Shown one piece after another: positions 1-7,901 of a stretch of DNA of 64,000 nucleotides. Position numbers and translations under genes: made by a program. The first letter of the stretch is position 1. The number at the start of each line of letters is the position of its first letter. The notes under the pieces were generated by a model. That model searched no databases. It saw only the letters and a list, made by a program, of their open reading frames with translations, and had not been told where the DNA came from. Where the stretch lies: the NCBI RefSeq assembly GCF_007990935.1, contig NZ_BJXJ01000003.1, positions 99,356 to 163,355 on the forward strand, given 5' to 3'. This DNA comes from Vibrio sagamiensis NBRC 104589. Lineage in GTDB: Bacteria > Pseudomonadota > Gammaproteobacteria > Enterobacterales > Vibrionaceae.

Positions 1-310
1 GTTTGATTGGGTGACCGCCAGAGTGAAGCAGTGCCAATACTAGAGAGGTAAATTCGTGACCCATTGGCAAACCTGCAAAGCGTAGAGCTGTGCCTTTAGC
101 TGGGTTAGTTACCGCCATCACTGGTTTACGTGCGCTTGCATCGTCGTCACGCTCGACGGTGATTAGGTCGCTCATCTCCGCGATTTGGTTAGCCAGAGAC
201 AAAATGTCATTCGATGCTTTGCTTTCATCTAGACTAACCACTAAACGAACGTCTTCTTTTACATTAGCCAGATATTGTTTGAGTTGTTGTTGGATCGCTT
301 GGTCTAACAT
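1..310 (-). CDS. ahpF: Alkyl hydroperoxide reductase subunit F, N-terminal part (cut by window edge)
   Basis: Reading the minus strand from the ATG at 308-310 gives about 103 codons that run off the left edge. The start MLDQAIQQQLKQYL and the segment RFAGLPMGHEFTSLVLALL match the N-terminal double-thioredoxin-fold region of AhpF, the FAD/NADH disulfide reductase that recycles AhpC. The FAD and NADH domains and both CxxC centres lie outside the window. It is 173 bases downstream of ahpC on the same strand, as in the usual ahpCF operon. The identification is firm from sequence and context; the integrity of the rest cannot be judged. Confidence 0.93.
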   Translation of the reverse strand, partial: MLDQAIQQQLKQYLANVKEDVRLVVSLDESKASNDILSLANQIAEMSDLITVERDDDASARKPVMAVTNPAKGTALRFAGLPMGHEFTSLVLALLHSGGHPIK

Positions 311-428
311 GGTTGTTACTACCTTAATTAAAACTAAAAAGTGGTTACTGTAGATAAAACCTGAGGGGGGAGAGGGCAAATCAGGCAGAAGGTCGTCAAG
401 GTATCTAACCTGAAGTGCTCTCTCATTC

Positions 429-469
429 AGTTCTAATCAGAAAAAAGAAATCGGTAACTGATTAGAACT
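429..469 (-). terminator. Stem-loop between ahpC and ahpF
   Basis: A perfect 12-base inverted repeat (AGTTCTAATCAG at 429-440 and its complement at 458-469) lies just after the ahpC stop. There is no T tract after the stem on the minus strand, though the loop is T-rich. It more likely stabilises the ahpC message or partly attenuates ahpF than fully terminates. The structure is seen; the role is inferred. Confidence 0.55.
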
Positions 470-483
470 TAAATTTCAGTGGC

Positions 484-1041
484 TTAGATTTTGCCAACTA
501 AGTCTAATGATGGCGCTAGTGTTTCTTCACCTTCTTTCCATTTTGCTGGGCAAACTTCGCCTGGGTGCGCTGCTACGTATTGAGCTGCTTTCACTTTACG
601 TAGCAGGTCTTCTGCGTCACGACCGATACCTTCAGCAGTGATTTCCATTGCTTGGATAGTACCTTCTGGGTCGATTAGGAACGTTGCACGGTCTGCAAGA
701 CCTTGACCTTCACGCATCACACCAAAGTTGTTTGTGATGTTGCCTGTTTGGTCGCCAAGCATGTAGTACTGAATCTTACCGATTGTGTCTGAGCTGTCGT
801 GCCATGCTTTGTGAGTGAAGTGTGTGTCAGTTGATACTGAGTAAACTTCTACGCCACGTTTTTGTAGCTCTTCGTAGTGGTCTGCTAGGTCGCCCAGTTC
901 TGTTGGACATACAAACGTAAAGTCTGCTGGGTAGAAGAAGAATACGGCCCATTTACCTAGAACGTCTTGTTCTGTTACTTCAACGAATTCGCCGTTTTTG
1001 TACGCTGTAGCTGCAAATGGTTTGATTTGAGTATTAATCAT
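484..1041 (-). CDS. ahpC: Alkyl hydroperoxide reductase subunit C (2-Cys peroxiredoxin)
   Basis: A 185-residue typical 2-Cys peroxiredoxin of full family length. The peroxidatic cysteine lies in [19 protein letters not shown] (about residue 47) and the resolving cysteine in [10 protein letters not shown] (about residue 165). It reduces hydrogen peroxide, organic hydroperoxides and peroxynitrite in the cytoplasm and is recycled by AhpF, encoded next. The N-terminus [18 protein letters not shown] is typical of enterobacterial and Vibrio AhpC. An A/G-rich stretch (AAAGGAAAG) precedes the ATG. A near-perfect OxyR site upstream indicates peroxide induction. Confidence 0.98.
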   Translation of the reverse strand: MINTQIKPFAATAYKNGEFVEVTEQDVLGKWAVFFFYPADFTFVCPTELGDLADHYEELQKRGVEVYSVSTDTHFTHKAWHDSSDTIGKIQYYMLGDQTGNITNNFGVMREGQGLADRATFLIDPEGTIQAMEITAEGIGRDAEDLLRKVKAAQYVAAHPGEVCPAKWKEGEETLAPSLDLVGKI

Positions 1042-1092
1042 AATTTACTTTCCTTTGAATGCTTTAAGCTGAGATGTTTGTTGCTTTCGGAA

Positions 1093-1161
1093 AGTATATT
1101 CTCATCGGAGTGTGTTTAAGGGAAATTGATTGAAGCTATCTTATTGATAGCTTCTTCCTAT
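1093..1161 (-). promoter_or_regulatory. ahpC promoter with OxyR-binding site
   Basis: Four tetranucleotides spaced exactly by 7 bases, ATTG (1125-1128), CTAT (1136-1139), ATAG (1147-1150) and CTAT (1158-1161), match the OxyR pattern ATAG-N7-CTAT-N7-ATAG-N7-CTAT at 15 of 16 positions. A minus-strand -10 element TATACT is the complement of 1093-1098. The OxyR site ends about where a -35 would be, and the -35 itself is poor, as expected for an OxyR-activated promoter. The pattern is seen in sequence; binding is inferred. Confidence 0.82.
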
Positions 1162-1461
1162 TTAGCAAAGTAGGAGTGAAGGGAAATAAAAATGTTATAT
1201 GCCCAAGTGCCCCCAATATATCTGATTCAGAGCAAGATCACTGAGTTGAGTTTAAAGAAGACAACTCAGTGGAATAGCAAACTCTTTCCAAGTTGTCTGA
1301 TACAAGAAATCGGCTGACTAATATGCTTTCAAGGGCGAGCCTACTTAGCTCTTATACTTTGTTAACAATTCTCAATGTAGGCTTCCTATATCTACTAATC
1401 GTCACTGCGCCAGAGAGCTAAGGTCGTCTCTCGATATTTCATTAACTTTTAACTATCTTTG
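1162..1461. other. Gene-free stretch with an inverted repeat and a decayed dispersed-repeat arm
   Basis: I see no convincing gene here. A perfect 10-base inverted repeat (CACTGAGTTG at 1239-1248 and CAACTCAGTG at 1262-1271) could form a stem-loop. Just before it, at about 1196-1220, a TATGCCCAAGTGCCCCCAAT segment resembles one arm of the TATACCCAAG palindromes found elsewhere in the window. No T tract follows the stem, so calling it a terminator is not justified. Confidence 0.5.
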
Positions 1462-3039
1462 CTAGTAGTCAGGCTCAGCTTGGTGTTTTTTTAGTAAGCG
1501 ATAATTAGTAATTTCACCCTTCTGTATTTTGGCCAAATAGTCTTGTATTTCTTGTTTGACAATCGGTGCGTAAAAATAAAGTCCAAGCACGTTAGGTAAG
1601 GCAATAAGAAAGACTAATGCATCAGAAAATTGCAATACAGCGTCAAGTTGTATCATGCTGCCAAGGACGATAAAACTGCAAAATATCAGTTTAAAAATGT
1701 TTTGGGTCAAGGCTTGTTCACCAAATAGATAAGTCCAGCCTTTTAAGCCGTAATAAGACCAAGCAATGGTGGTTGAAAAAGCAAATAGTAAAGCAGCAAT
1801 CGCAAGAGGATAAGGAGCCCAAGCTAAATGGTAAGCAAACACAGCAGAGGTTAACTCAATTCCAATCAGGTCACTATTGATGAGACCTGTCGGGTAAGCG
1901 GTTGAAATAATGACTAGTGCACTCAAACTGCAAATGATAATGGTGTCAATTAAAGGCTCAAATAATGACACTAAGCCTTCCGATGCGGGTTCATTGGTTT
2001 GAACGGCAGAATGAGCAATCGAAGAGGAGCCAATGCCTGCTTCATTAGAGAAAACCGCGCGTTGAAAACCAACAATAAGTGCCCCTATTGCTCCACCAGT
2101 GACGCTTTCTGTTGTAAAGGCACTGGAAACAATCAAGGCACAGGCTGCGGGAAGGTGTTGCGCACTCATCATCAAAATTACGCATGCAGAAACAACGTAA
2201 AGGAAGGCCATAATAGGGACCAATTTTGCGGTAACTTTGGCAATAGAACGTATACCACCGAGAATAACTAATGAAACTAAAAGCGCCATGAAAATACCAA
2301 ACAGCCAACCTTTATCAGAAAAAAAACTCTCATTACCTCCCGTGACAGTTAACAGTTGGGCATAAGCCTGATTAGACTGAAACATATTACCGATTCCCAA
2401 ACATCCTATCACTAGAGCAAAGGCGTAAAATCCTCCTAAGCACTTTCCCAGTGTTGGCAAATTACGTTGTTTGAGAAAATGTTCAAGGTAAAACATTGGC
2501 CCACCTGAAATGCTCCCATCAGAGTTTACCCTACGGTACTTAACTCCCAAGGTACATTCTACTAATTTAGTCGACATACTGAGAAATCCTGCGACGATGA
2601 GCCAGAAAGTGGCGCCAGGTCCACCTAAACTTATTGCCACAGCAACTCCACCAATATTACCGATACCCACAGTGCCTGACACTGCCGTTGCAACGGCTTG
2701 GAAGTGAGAGATTTCTCCTGTTGCGTTAGGATCACTATAGTCACCACGAATCAGACGAAAAGCGATAGGTAAACCTCTTAAATTCATAAAACCGAGGTAG
2801 AAAGTGAAGAATATGCCAGCAATGCTGAGCCATAAAACGATCAGAGGGGCAGGGAAGCCAAATAAGCTTATTTTGTAAAAGATAATAGAAGATAACCACT
2901 CTGTTAAGGGTGATATCCAAATATTAACTTTATCATCAATGGTCATATCAAGCGCACCAGCAGAAACTGTGCAAGGTATAGTCATCATAATTAAATAAAA
3001 GCAGAGTTGACGAGGATCTCTTAATGACATTTTTAGCAT
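1462..3039 (-). CDS. AGCS-family sodium:amino acid symporter
   Basis: A 525-residue polytopic inner-membrane protein of the alanine/glycine:cation symporter family. Supporting segments are ATAVSGTVGIGNIGGVAVAI, GGPGATFW, GGPMFYLEHFL and FSNEAGIGSSSIAHS, all conserved in AGCS carriers, within about 10-11 hydrophobic helices. Family members import alanine or glycine with Na+. Position is informative: it is divergent from a MocR-type regulator and shares a putative operator motif with a taurine aminotransferase and an aldehyde dehydrogenase, so it may import taurine or a related amino acid, or alanine, the by-product of taurine transamination. That substrate is inference. A second ATG at 3030 is an alternative start; neither has a clear ribosome-binding site. 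Confidence 0.88.
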   Translation of the reverse strand: MLKMSLRDPRQLCFYLIMMTIPCTVSAGALDMTIDDKVNIWISPLTEWLSSIIFYKISLFGFPAPLIVLWLSIAGIFFTFYLGFMNLRGLPIAFRLIRGDYSDPNATGEISHFQAVATAVSGTVGIGNIGGVAVAISLGGPGATFWLIVAGFLSMSTKLVECTLGVKYRRVNSDGSISGGPMFYLEHFLKQRNLPTLGKCLGGFYAFALVIGCLGIGNMFQSNQAYAQLLTVTGGNESFFSDKGWLFGIFMALLVSLVILGGIRSIAKVTAKLVPIMAFLYVVSACVILMMSAQHLPAACALIVSSAFTTESVTGGAIGALIVGFQRAVFSNEAGIGSSSIAHSAVQTNEPASEGLVSLFEPLIDTIIICSLSALVIISTAYPTGLINSDLIGIELTSAVFAYHLAWAPYPLAIAALLFAFSTTIAWSYYGLKGWTYLFGEQALTQNIFKLIFCSFIVLGSMIQLDAVLQFSDALVFLIALPNVLGLYFYAPIVKQEIQDYLAKIQKGEITNYRLLKKHQAEPDY

Positions 3040-3099
3040 ATATAGGGTTTATGATTGATGACTTTATTTAATGCATCATAAATAAAAGGTCGGATTACT

Positions 3100-3112
3100 C
3101 TTAGAGCCAGAG
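3100..3112 (+). promoter_or_regulatory. Putative TauR operator copy in the transporter-regulator gap
   Basis: The 132-base gap between the divergent AGCS and regulator genes contains CTTAGAGCCAGAG. The 10-base core CTTAGAGCCA recurs, inverted, at 6270-6279 in the gap between tpa and the dehydrogenase gene; variants with GGGCCA are at 6211-6221 and 6243-6255. A motif shared between two otherwise unrelated gaps of one cluster is the expected signature of a dedicated regulator. Binding by the adjacent MocR protein is inferred. Confidence 0.5.
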
Positions 3113-3171
3113 TTATGTTAATTATGGTGACAATATTGAAATACTTTATTAACAAATAAAGGAATTAGGTT

Positions 3172-4671
3172 GTGAAGCAGCTATTTTATATGGATTTTAA
3201 AGTGGGTATTAGTTTGCAAACGCAAATTAAAGAGATGCTTGTGACGACCATTCTCGATGGACATATTAATACTGGTGATGCTTTACCTTCATGTCGTGAA
3301 CTAGCGAAAACACTAGGGGTATCGAGAAATACGGTGGTTTTAGCTTACGATAAATTAATAGAAGAAGGTTATGTTATTGCACGTGAAAGAAAAGGTTTTT
3401 TTGTGCATTTGACTTTTAGTGAATGTCAGGCAAAGTCTAACCCACCATCGAGCTTCTCGGGAGAGCAGCTGGATTGGTCGACTAAGCTGCGAATTAAGCC
3501 CTCTCATCAAGAACATTTAAAGAAACCGAAATCTTGGCGTGATTGTCAATTTCCTTTTATTTATGGACAACCTGATTGTGATTTTTTTCCCATAAGAGAG
3601 TGGAGAGAGTCTGTCCTTAGGACAACACAGAGCATACAAACTAAAGCATGGTTAAAAGATGACGTGGATAAAGATGACCCGTTACTCATTGAACAACTGA
3701 GAACACGTATCTTAGCTCGTAGAGGTGTACGCTGCCATCAGGATGAAATTTTGCTTACAGTGGGGACGCAGCATTGTTTATTCATGCTAAGTCAACTTAT
3801 TGGAGGCAAAGGTGTACGTTTAGGGGTTGAAAATCCTGGTTATCCTGATGCTCGGCATATTTTTGAACTCAACCAAACTGACCTATGCCCTTTACCTATC
3901 GATCATGAAGGTTTGATAATTAATGATTTAATTGACGATTGTGATTGCTTATTTGTTACGCCAAGTCATCAATCACCTTCGACAGTCACTTTACCGCTAA
4001 AAAGACGTTTAGCATTATTAGATAAAGCAAAACACAACGATATCGTTATTATTGAAGATGACTATGAATGTGAGCTTAACTTCTACAATACACCAACGCC
4101 GGCATTAAAAAGCTTGGATAAAGATGGGCGAGTGATTTACGTTGGTAGTTTATCGAAGACATTGGCACCAGGCTTGAGATTGGGATATATGGTCGCCCCT
4201 GCTGATTTAATAACAGAAGCACGAGCATTGAGGCGCTTGATGATGCGACATACACCAGCTAACAACCAAAGAGCATTGGCTTTTTTTCTGGCTAGCGGAC
4301 ATCACGATACGATGGTATATCGTTTGAAGCAGCGTTATGTTGAGCGGGCTGAATGTTTACAGAATGCTTTGAATCAATGGTTGCCTGAAGTGACGATTGC
4401 CCCATTTTTGGGAGGAAGTTCAGTCTGGTTGAAGGGACCGAAGGGGATGGATAGTAAACTTCTACAACAAGAAGCACTTAAGAAGGGGGTATTTATTGAA
4501 ACAGGCTACGAACATTTTTATGGCTCTTATCCGTTAGAAGATGCAAAACGCTATTTCCGCTTGGGGTTTTCTTTGATTAAAACGGATGACATTTTTCTTG
4601 GCATCCGTTTATTATCACAAGCGATGGAGCGAACTGTGTCTGATGTTCGCTTTGCTGAGCTCAGTGTTTAG
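3172..4671 (+). CDS. tauR: MocR/GabR-type transcriptional regulator, probable TauR
   Basis: A 499-residue two-domain protein. Residues 1-80 form a GntR-type winged helix (LPSCRELAKTLGVSRNTVVL, then LIEEGYVIARERKGFFV); residues of about 120-490 are a class I aminotransferase fold with the PLP-lysine segment GSLSKTLAPGLRLGYM. MocR regulators sense amines or PLP-linked amino acids through this domain; TauR members control taurine catabolic genes. The gene starts with GTG, supported by AAGGA 8 bases upstream. It is divergent from the AGCS transporter, and its TAG stop abuts the stop of the convergent tpa gene with no base between. The assignment to TauR rather than GabR or PdxR rests on the neighbouring aminotransferase. 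Confidence 0.82.
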   Translation: MKQLFYMDFKVGISLQTQIKEMLVTTILDGHINTGDALPSCRELAKTLGVSRNTVVLAYDKLIEEGYVIARERKGFFVHLTFSECQAKSNPPSSFSGEQLDWSTKLRIKPSHQEHLKKPKSWRDCQFPFIYGQPDCDFFPIREWRESVLRTTQSIQTKAWLKDDVDKDDPLLIEQLRTRILARRGVRCHQDEILLTVGTQHCLFMLSQLIGGKGVRLGVENPGYPDARHIFELNQTDLCPLPIDHEGLIINDLIDDCDCLFVTPSHQSPSTVTLPLKRRLALLDKAKHNDIVIIEDDYECELNFYNTPTPALKSLDKDGRVIYVGSLSKTLAPGLRLGYMVAPADLITEARALRRLMMRHTPANNQRALAFFLASGHHDTMVYRLKQRYVERAECLQNALNQWLPEVTIAPFLGGSSVWLKGPKGMDSKLLQQEALKKGVFIETGYEHFYGSYPLEDAKRYFRLGFSLIKTDDIFLGIRLLSQAMERTVSDVRFAELSV

Positions 4672-6072
4672 TTAATTACACGCCATGCTTTCAGGTGGCA
4701 GTAACATTAAGTCCTTCTCGATTTCTGAGAGTGCTTTATCGATGCTTTGAACCATAATATCTATTTCATATTTCTGAGTGATTAGCGCAGGACTGAGGCA
4801 AAGGGTGTTATTAAAGGAGCTGAATGAACGATTTGTTCGACCAATGATCACGCCTGAGCCCATACAATGTGCGACCACCGCTGCTGCAATACTTTCATCG
4901 ACAGGCTGCTTGCTTTGCTTGTTTTGTACTAATTCAATACCAACAAAAAGACCTTTACCTCGAACGTCACCGATCAATGGGTGTTTTCCTTTTAACTTGA
5001 TCATTTGTGACTTAAGATAATCACCCTGAATCTGCGCATTTTCAACTAAGTGTTCTCGCTCGATTATCTCGAGATTGACAAGGGCTGCAGTTGGACCAGC
5101 TGTACATCCACCGAAGGTTGAGATATCACGAAAGTAATCCATGCGCTGGTTGGTATCTTTATCATGAATCATCTGATAAACACGTTCTGTAGTCACGGTG
5201 CAGGATATTGCCGCATAGCCAGATGCCAACCCCTTGGCCATGGTTACAATGTCCGGTTCAATGCCATAGTGTTGATAGCCAAACCAAGCACCTGTTCTTC
5301 CTAAGCCGCATACAACTTCATCGATATGGAGCAGCACATCATATTGACGGCAAATTTCCTGAATGCGTTGCCAATAGCCACTAGGTGCTTCTATGACTCC
5401 ACCACCTGCTGTGATAGGCTCCAAACAAATTGCACCAACGGTTTCAGGCCCTTCTTGTAAAATAATTCTTTCTACTTCATTTGCGGCTTTAAGGCCATAA
5501 TCTTCAATATCTCCCCATTGTGAGCGATATTGACAGCAATGAGGTACTTCAATAAAGCCAGGAGTAAAAGGGCCATATTGTTGCCTCCTTTCCTCTTGTC
5601 CTGTCGCACTTAAACAACTGATAGTGGTACCATGGTAATCACGTTCGCGATATAAAATTTTGTATTTCTTACCACCAAACTTTTTGGCTGCAATTTGTCT
5701 TACCAATTTGAATGCTTTTTCATTGGCTTCAGAACCCGAGTTTGAATAATAAACTCGGCTCATTCCAGGCATTTTTTCCAATAACTTGGTAGCAAATTGT
5801 GTCGCAGGTATATTGCTAAAAGACTGTGCAAAGTAATTCATTTTGATTAATTGATCGCGAACCGCATTAGCGATCTCTTCTCTGCCGTAGCCAACATTAA
5901 CCGACCAAACTCCTCCTGATACTGCATCTAGATATTGTTTGCCATTGATATCCCACACATACATCCCTTCACCTCTTTCTATTGTCATTGGTAAGGCATG
6001 ATCTGGTTTCATATGGTGCCACACATTATCAGAATCCCGTTTTAAAGGTGTTGAAGTGTTGGTGTCTTTCAT
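4672..6072 (-). CDS. tpa: Taurine-pyruvate aminotransferase (class III PLP enzyme)
   Basis: A 466-residue class III aminotransferase predicted to convert taurine and pyruvate to sulfoacetaldehyde and alanine. Several long stretches closely match what I recall of the Bilophila-type Tpa: LDAVSGGVWSVNVGYGREEI, MSRVYYSNSGSEANEKAFK, ILYRERDYHGTT and YFRDISTFGGCTAG. The PLP lysine is in TMAKGLASGYAAISC and the cofactor aspartate in LLHIDEVVCGLGRTG. I chose the ATG at 6070-6072 because AAAGGG sits 6 bases upstream; an upstream in-frame ATG at 6120 lacks such a site. Other omega-amino acid substrates such as beta-alanine or hypotaurine remain possible. The neighbouring sulfoacetaldehyde-type dehydrogenase and TauR-type regulator support the taurine reading. 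Confidence 0.86.
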   Translation of the reverse strand: MKDTNTSTPLKRDSDNVWHHMKPDHALPMTIERGEGMYVWDINGKQYLDAVSGGVWSVNVGYGREEIANAVRDQLIKMNYFAQSFSNIPATQFATKLLEKMPGMSRVYYSNSGSEANEKAFKLVRQIAAKKFGGKKYKILYRERDYHGTTISCLSATGQEERRQQYGPFTPGFIEVPHCCQYRSQWGDIEDYGLKAANEVERIILQEGPETVGAICLEPITAGGGVIEAPSGYWQRIQEICRQYDVLLHIDEVVCGLGRTGAWFGYQHYGIEPDIVTMAKGLASGYAAISCTVTTERVYQMIHDKDTNQRMDYFRDISTFGGCTAGPTAALVNLEIIEREHLVENAQIQGDYLKSQMIKLKGKHPLIGDVRGKGLFVGIELVQNKQSKQPVDESIAAAVVAHCMGSGVIIGRTNRSFSSFNNTLCLSPALITQKYEIDIMVQSIDKALSEIEKDLMLLPPESMACN

Positions 6073-6210
6073 AGCTGACCCTTTGTGTTCGTTATAAATA
6101 TATTTAGGTATGACTCGCATTTAGAGATAACGACAGGTAAAAGCAGTAGACGTATTTGCCTGTTTATCTACTCGATCCTGTCGAGTCTACTCAGTTCAAG
6201 GCCATCATGA

Positions 6211-6279
6211 CTAGGGCCAGATCAGAGTTGAATATAAGTCCAGATCTGGCCCTAATGAAACGTTCTACTTGGCTCTAAG
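6211..6279. promoter_or_regulatory. Candidate TauR operator cluster between divergent tpa and dehydrogenase genes
   Basis: The 340-base gap carries three copies of a TAGRGCCA-type motif: CTAGGGCCAGA (6211-6221, plus), TTAGGGCCAGATC (6243-6255, minus) and CTTAGAGCCA (6270-6279, minus). The first two form a 12-base perfect inverted repeat (6212-6223 with 6243-6254). A fourth copy lies at 3100-3112. All three are 134-210 bases from both start codons, suited to control of both divergent promoters. A separate small palindrome, ACTCGA-N5-TCGAGT, lies at about 6170-6186. Motif sharing is observed; regulator identity is inferred. Confidence 0.55.
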
Positions 6280-6412
6280 TGGCGGAGAAACTCTCTAATA
6301 AACTGAGAATTGTTTAGCTTGTTGGCCTTTAGGGATGAGAACGATCTACTACCAAAGGTCATTGATTTCAATTCGTTCATTTGATTGTAAATAGTTAGAG
6401 ATAGGAAAAATT

Positions 6413-7783
6413 ATGGCATCGTTTTTTCAGGTAGAAAATCCATACAACCATGAGATTGTCGGGCAGTTTGAGTTTAGTCATTGGAAAGACATTGAGTACG
6501 GCCTATCCTTGCTCCGTAAAGGTCGCAAAACGCAAGCCACATTAAGAGCGTTTCAACGAGCAGATATACTGAATAAGTTGGCTGGCCTGTTGGAGACTCA
6601 TGCTGAATCTTTAGCTAAAATAATTACAGCAGAAACAGGAAAAACTATTTCAGATAGCCGTGTGGAACTTACCAGAGCAATCAATACAACCATCGCAAGC
6701 AGCGAAGAAGCAAGGCAGATACAAGGGGAGGTTCTGGATTCAGATGCTTATGCTCCTGAACGTCGTCGAACTGGTATTGTTCGTTGGGCTCCAATTGGTA
6801 CTGTTCTGTGCATTACTCCATTTAATTTCCCAATTAATATCGCTATGCATAAAATTGGCCCTGCCTTTGCGGCGGGTAATCGAATTATTCTTAAGCCTGC
6901 CCCGATCAATTTTGCCTCAACTCAAAAATTAGTCTCTTTATGTTATGAAGCTGGTATTCCTCAAGAGGTGTTACAAATCATGGTACCTGATCTTCCTGAT
7001 ATGGCTGAGTTGATCCGTCATTCTGATGTGAATGCGATCAATTTTACGGGGGGACACCACGCCGCTGAGGCAATTTCAGCACAGGCGGGATATAAGAAAA
7101 TGCTATTTGAACTAGGCGGCAGTGACCCATTAATTGTTATGCCCGACGGGGATATTCAAGCTGCAGTCAATGTTGCTATTCAACAACGCTTTGCTACTGC
7201 AGGCCAACGTTGTACTGCAGCTAAGCGAATCTTTGTTCACCGTCATGTTTACGCTGAATTTCGTGAAAAATTGATTAAGAATAGCGCTGAATTAAAAGTC
7301 GGTGATCCTTCACTTGAAGAGACGTTTGTTGGGCCTTTGGTCAATAAAAAAGCGGCGGATCATATCCAGTCTGTTATCCAACAGACTGTAAAAATGGGGG
7401 CCACGATTGCTTTAGGAGGCCATCGAGAAGGTAATATTATCTTCCCAACAATACTTGAGCAGGTGCCGGATGAAAGCCCAATTATGTCGGAAGAAGTTTT
7501 TGGACCTGTGATACCTCTTCGCCAATTTGAAACCTTGGAAGATATCATTCCAATCATAAATTGTAGTGAATATGGCTTACAGGCAGGTGTTTTTACCAAA
7601 GACCTAAATGTTATTCATCGTTTATATGATGAACTTGAGGTAGGGACATTAGCCGTCAATGATGGTCCTGGTTTCCGGGCTGAACATTTCCCATTTGGTG
7701 GTGTAAAACATAGTGGGATCGGGCGTGAAGGAATAAAGTATGCGATCCGTGAAATGTCAGTTATGAAAACTTTGGTGCTTTGA
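6413..7783 (+). CDS. safD: Aldehyde dehydrogenase, probable sulfoacetaldehyde dehydrogenase
   Basis: A 456-residue NAD(P)-dependent aldehyde dehydrogenase. The oxyanion asparagine is N138 (TPFNFP), the general base E233 (LFELGGSDP) and the catalytic cysteine C267 (ATAGQRCTAAKR); VFGPVIPL and the C-terminal FPFGGVKHSGIGREG are family hallmarks. The RCTAAKR variant occurs in the lactaldehyde, phosphonoacetaldehyde and SafD-like branch. Next to tpa and a TauR-type regulator, the natural substrate is sulfoacetaldehyde, giving sulfoacetate so that taurine serves as nitrogen source. No sulfoacetate exporter (SafE) or sulfoacetaldehyde acetyltransferase (Xsc) is in the window. The aldehyde dehydrogenase call is firm and the substrate is inference. 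The start has AGGAAA upstream, and a strong terminator follows. Confidence 0.72.
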   Translation: MASFFQVENPYNHEIVGQFEFSHWKDIEYGLSLLRKGRKTQATLRAFQRADILNKLAGLLETHAESLAKIITAETGKTISDSRVELTRAINTTIASSEEARQIQGEVLDSDAYAPERRRTGIVRWAPIGTVLCITPFNFPINIAMHKIGPAFAAGNRIILKPAPINFASTQKLVSLCYEAGIPQEVLQIMVPDLPDMAELIRHSDVNAINFTGGHHAAEAISAQAGYKKMLFELGGSDPLIVMPDGDIQAAVNVAIQQRFATAGQRCTAAKRIFVHRHVYAEFREKLIKNSAELKVGDPSLEETFVGPLVNKKAADHIQSVIQQTVKMGATIALGGHREGNIIFPTILEQVPDESPIMSEEVFGPVIPLRQFETLEDIIPIINCSEYGLQAGVFTKDLNVIHRLYDELEVGTLAVNDGPGFRAEHFPFGGVKHSGIGREGIKYAIREMSVMKTLVL

Positions 7784-7821
7784 GCAAAGTAGCGTTACTC
7801 CGGTAAAGATCAATTCTTAAC

Positions 7822-7854
7822 AAAACCACCTCTGAAGAGGTGGTTTTATTTTTT
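7822..7854 (+). terminator. Rho-independent terminator after the dehydrogenase gene
   Basis: A 12-base stem (AAAACCACCTCT and AGAGGTGGTTTT) with a 2-base apparent loop is followed by ATTTTTT. It lies 39 bases after the stop codon and closes the taurine cluster. Confidence 0.92.
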
Positions 7855-7901
7855 AAATAACCCCTATGTTTAGGTTGCTTACTGGCTTTTAGGCTTTTTT
7901 C

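Noticed and set aside
1999..2708. Open frames on the plus strand and in another minus frame within the AGCS gene
   Set aside because: They lie inside a well-conserved transporter gene, have no ribosome-binding site and encode low-complexity peptides.
1462..3039. Glycine riboswitch before the AGCS gene
   Set aside because: The upstream gap is only 132 bases shared with a divergent regulator and has no tandem aptamer-like structure.
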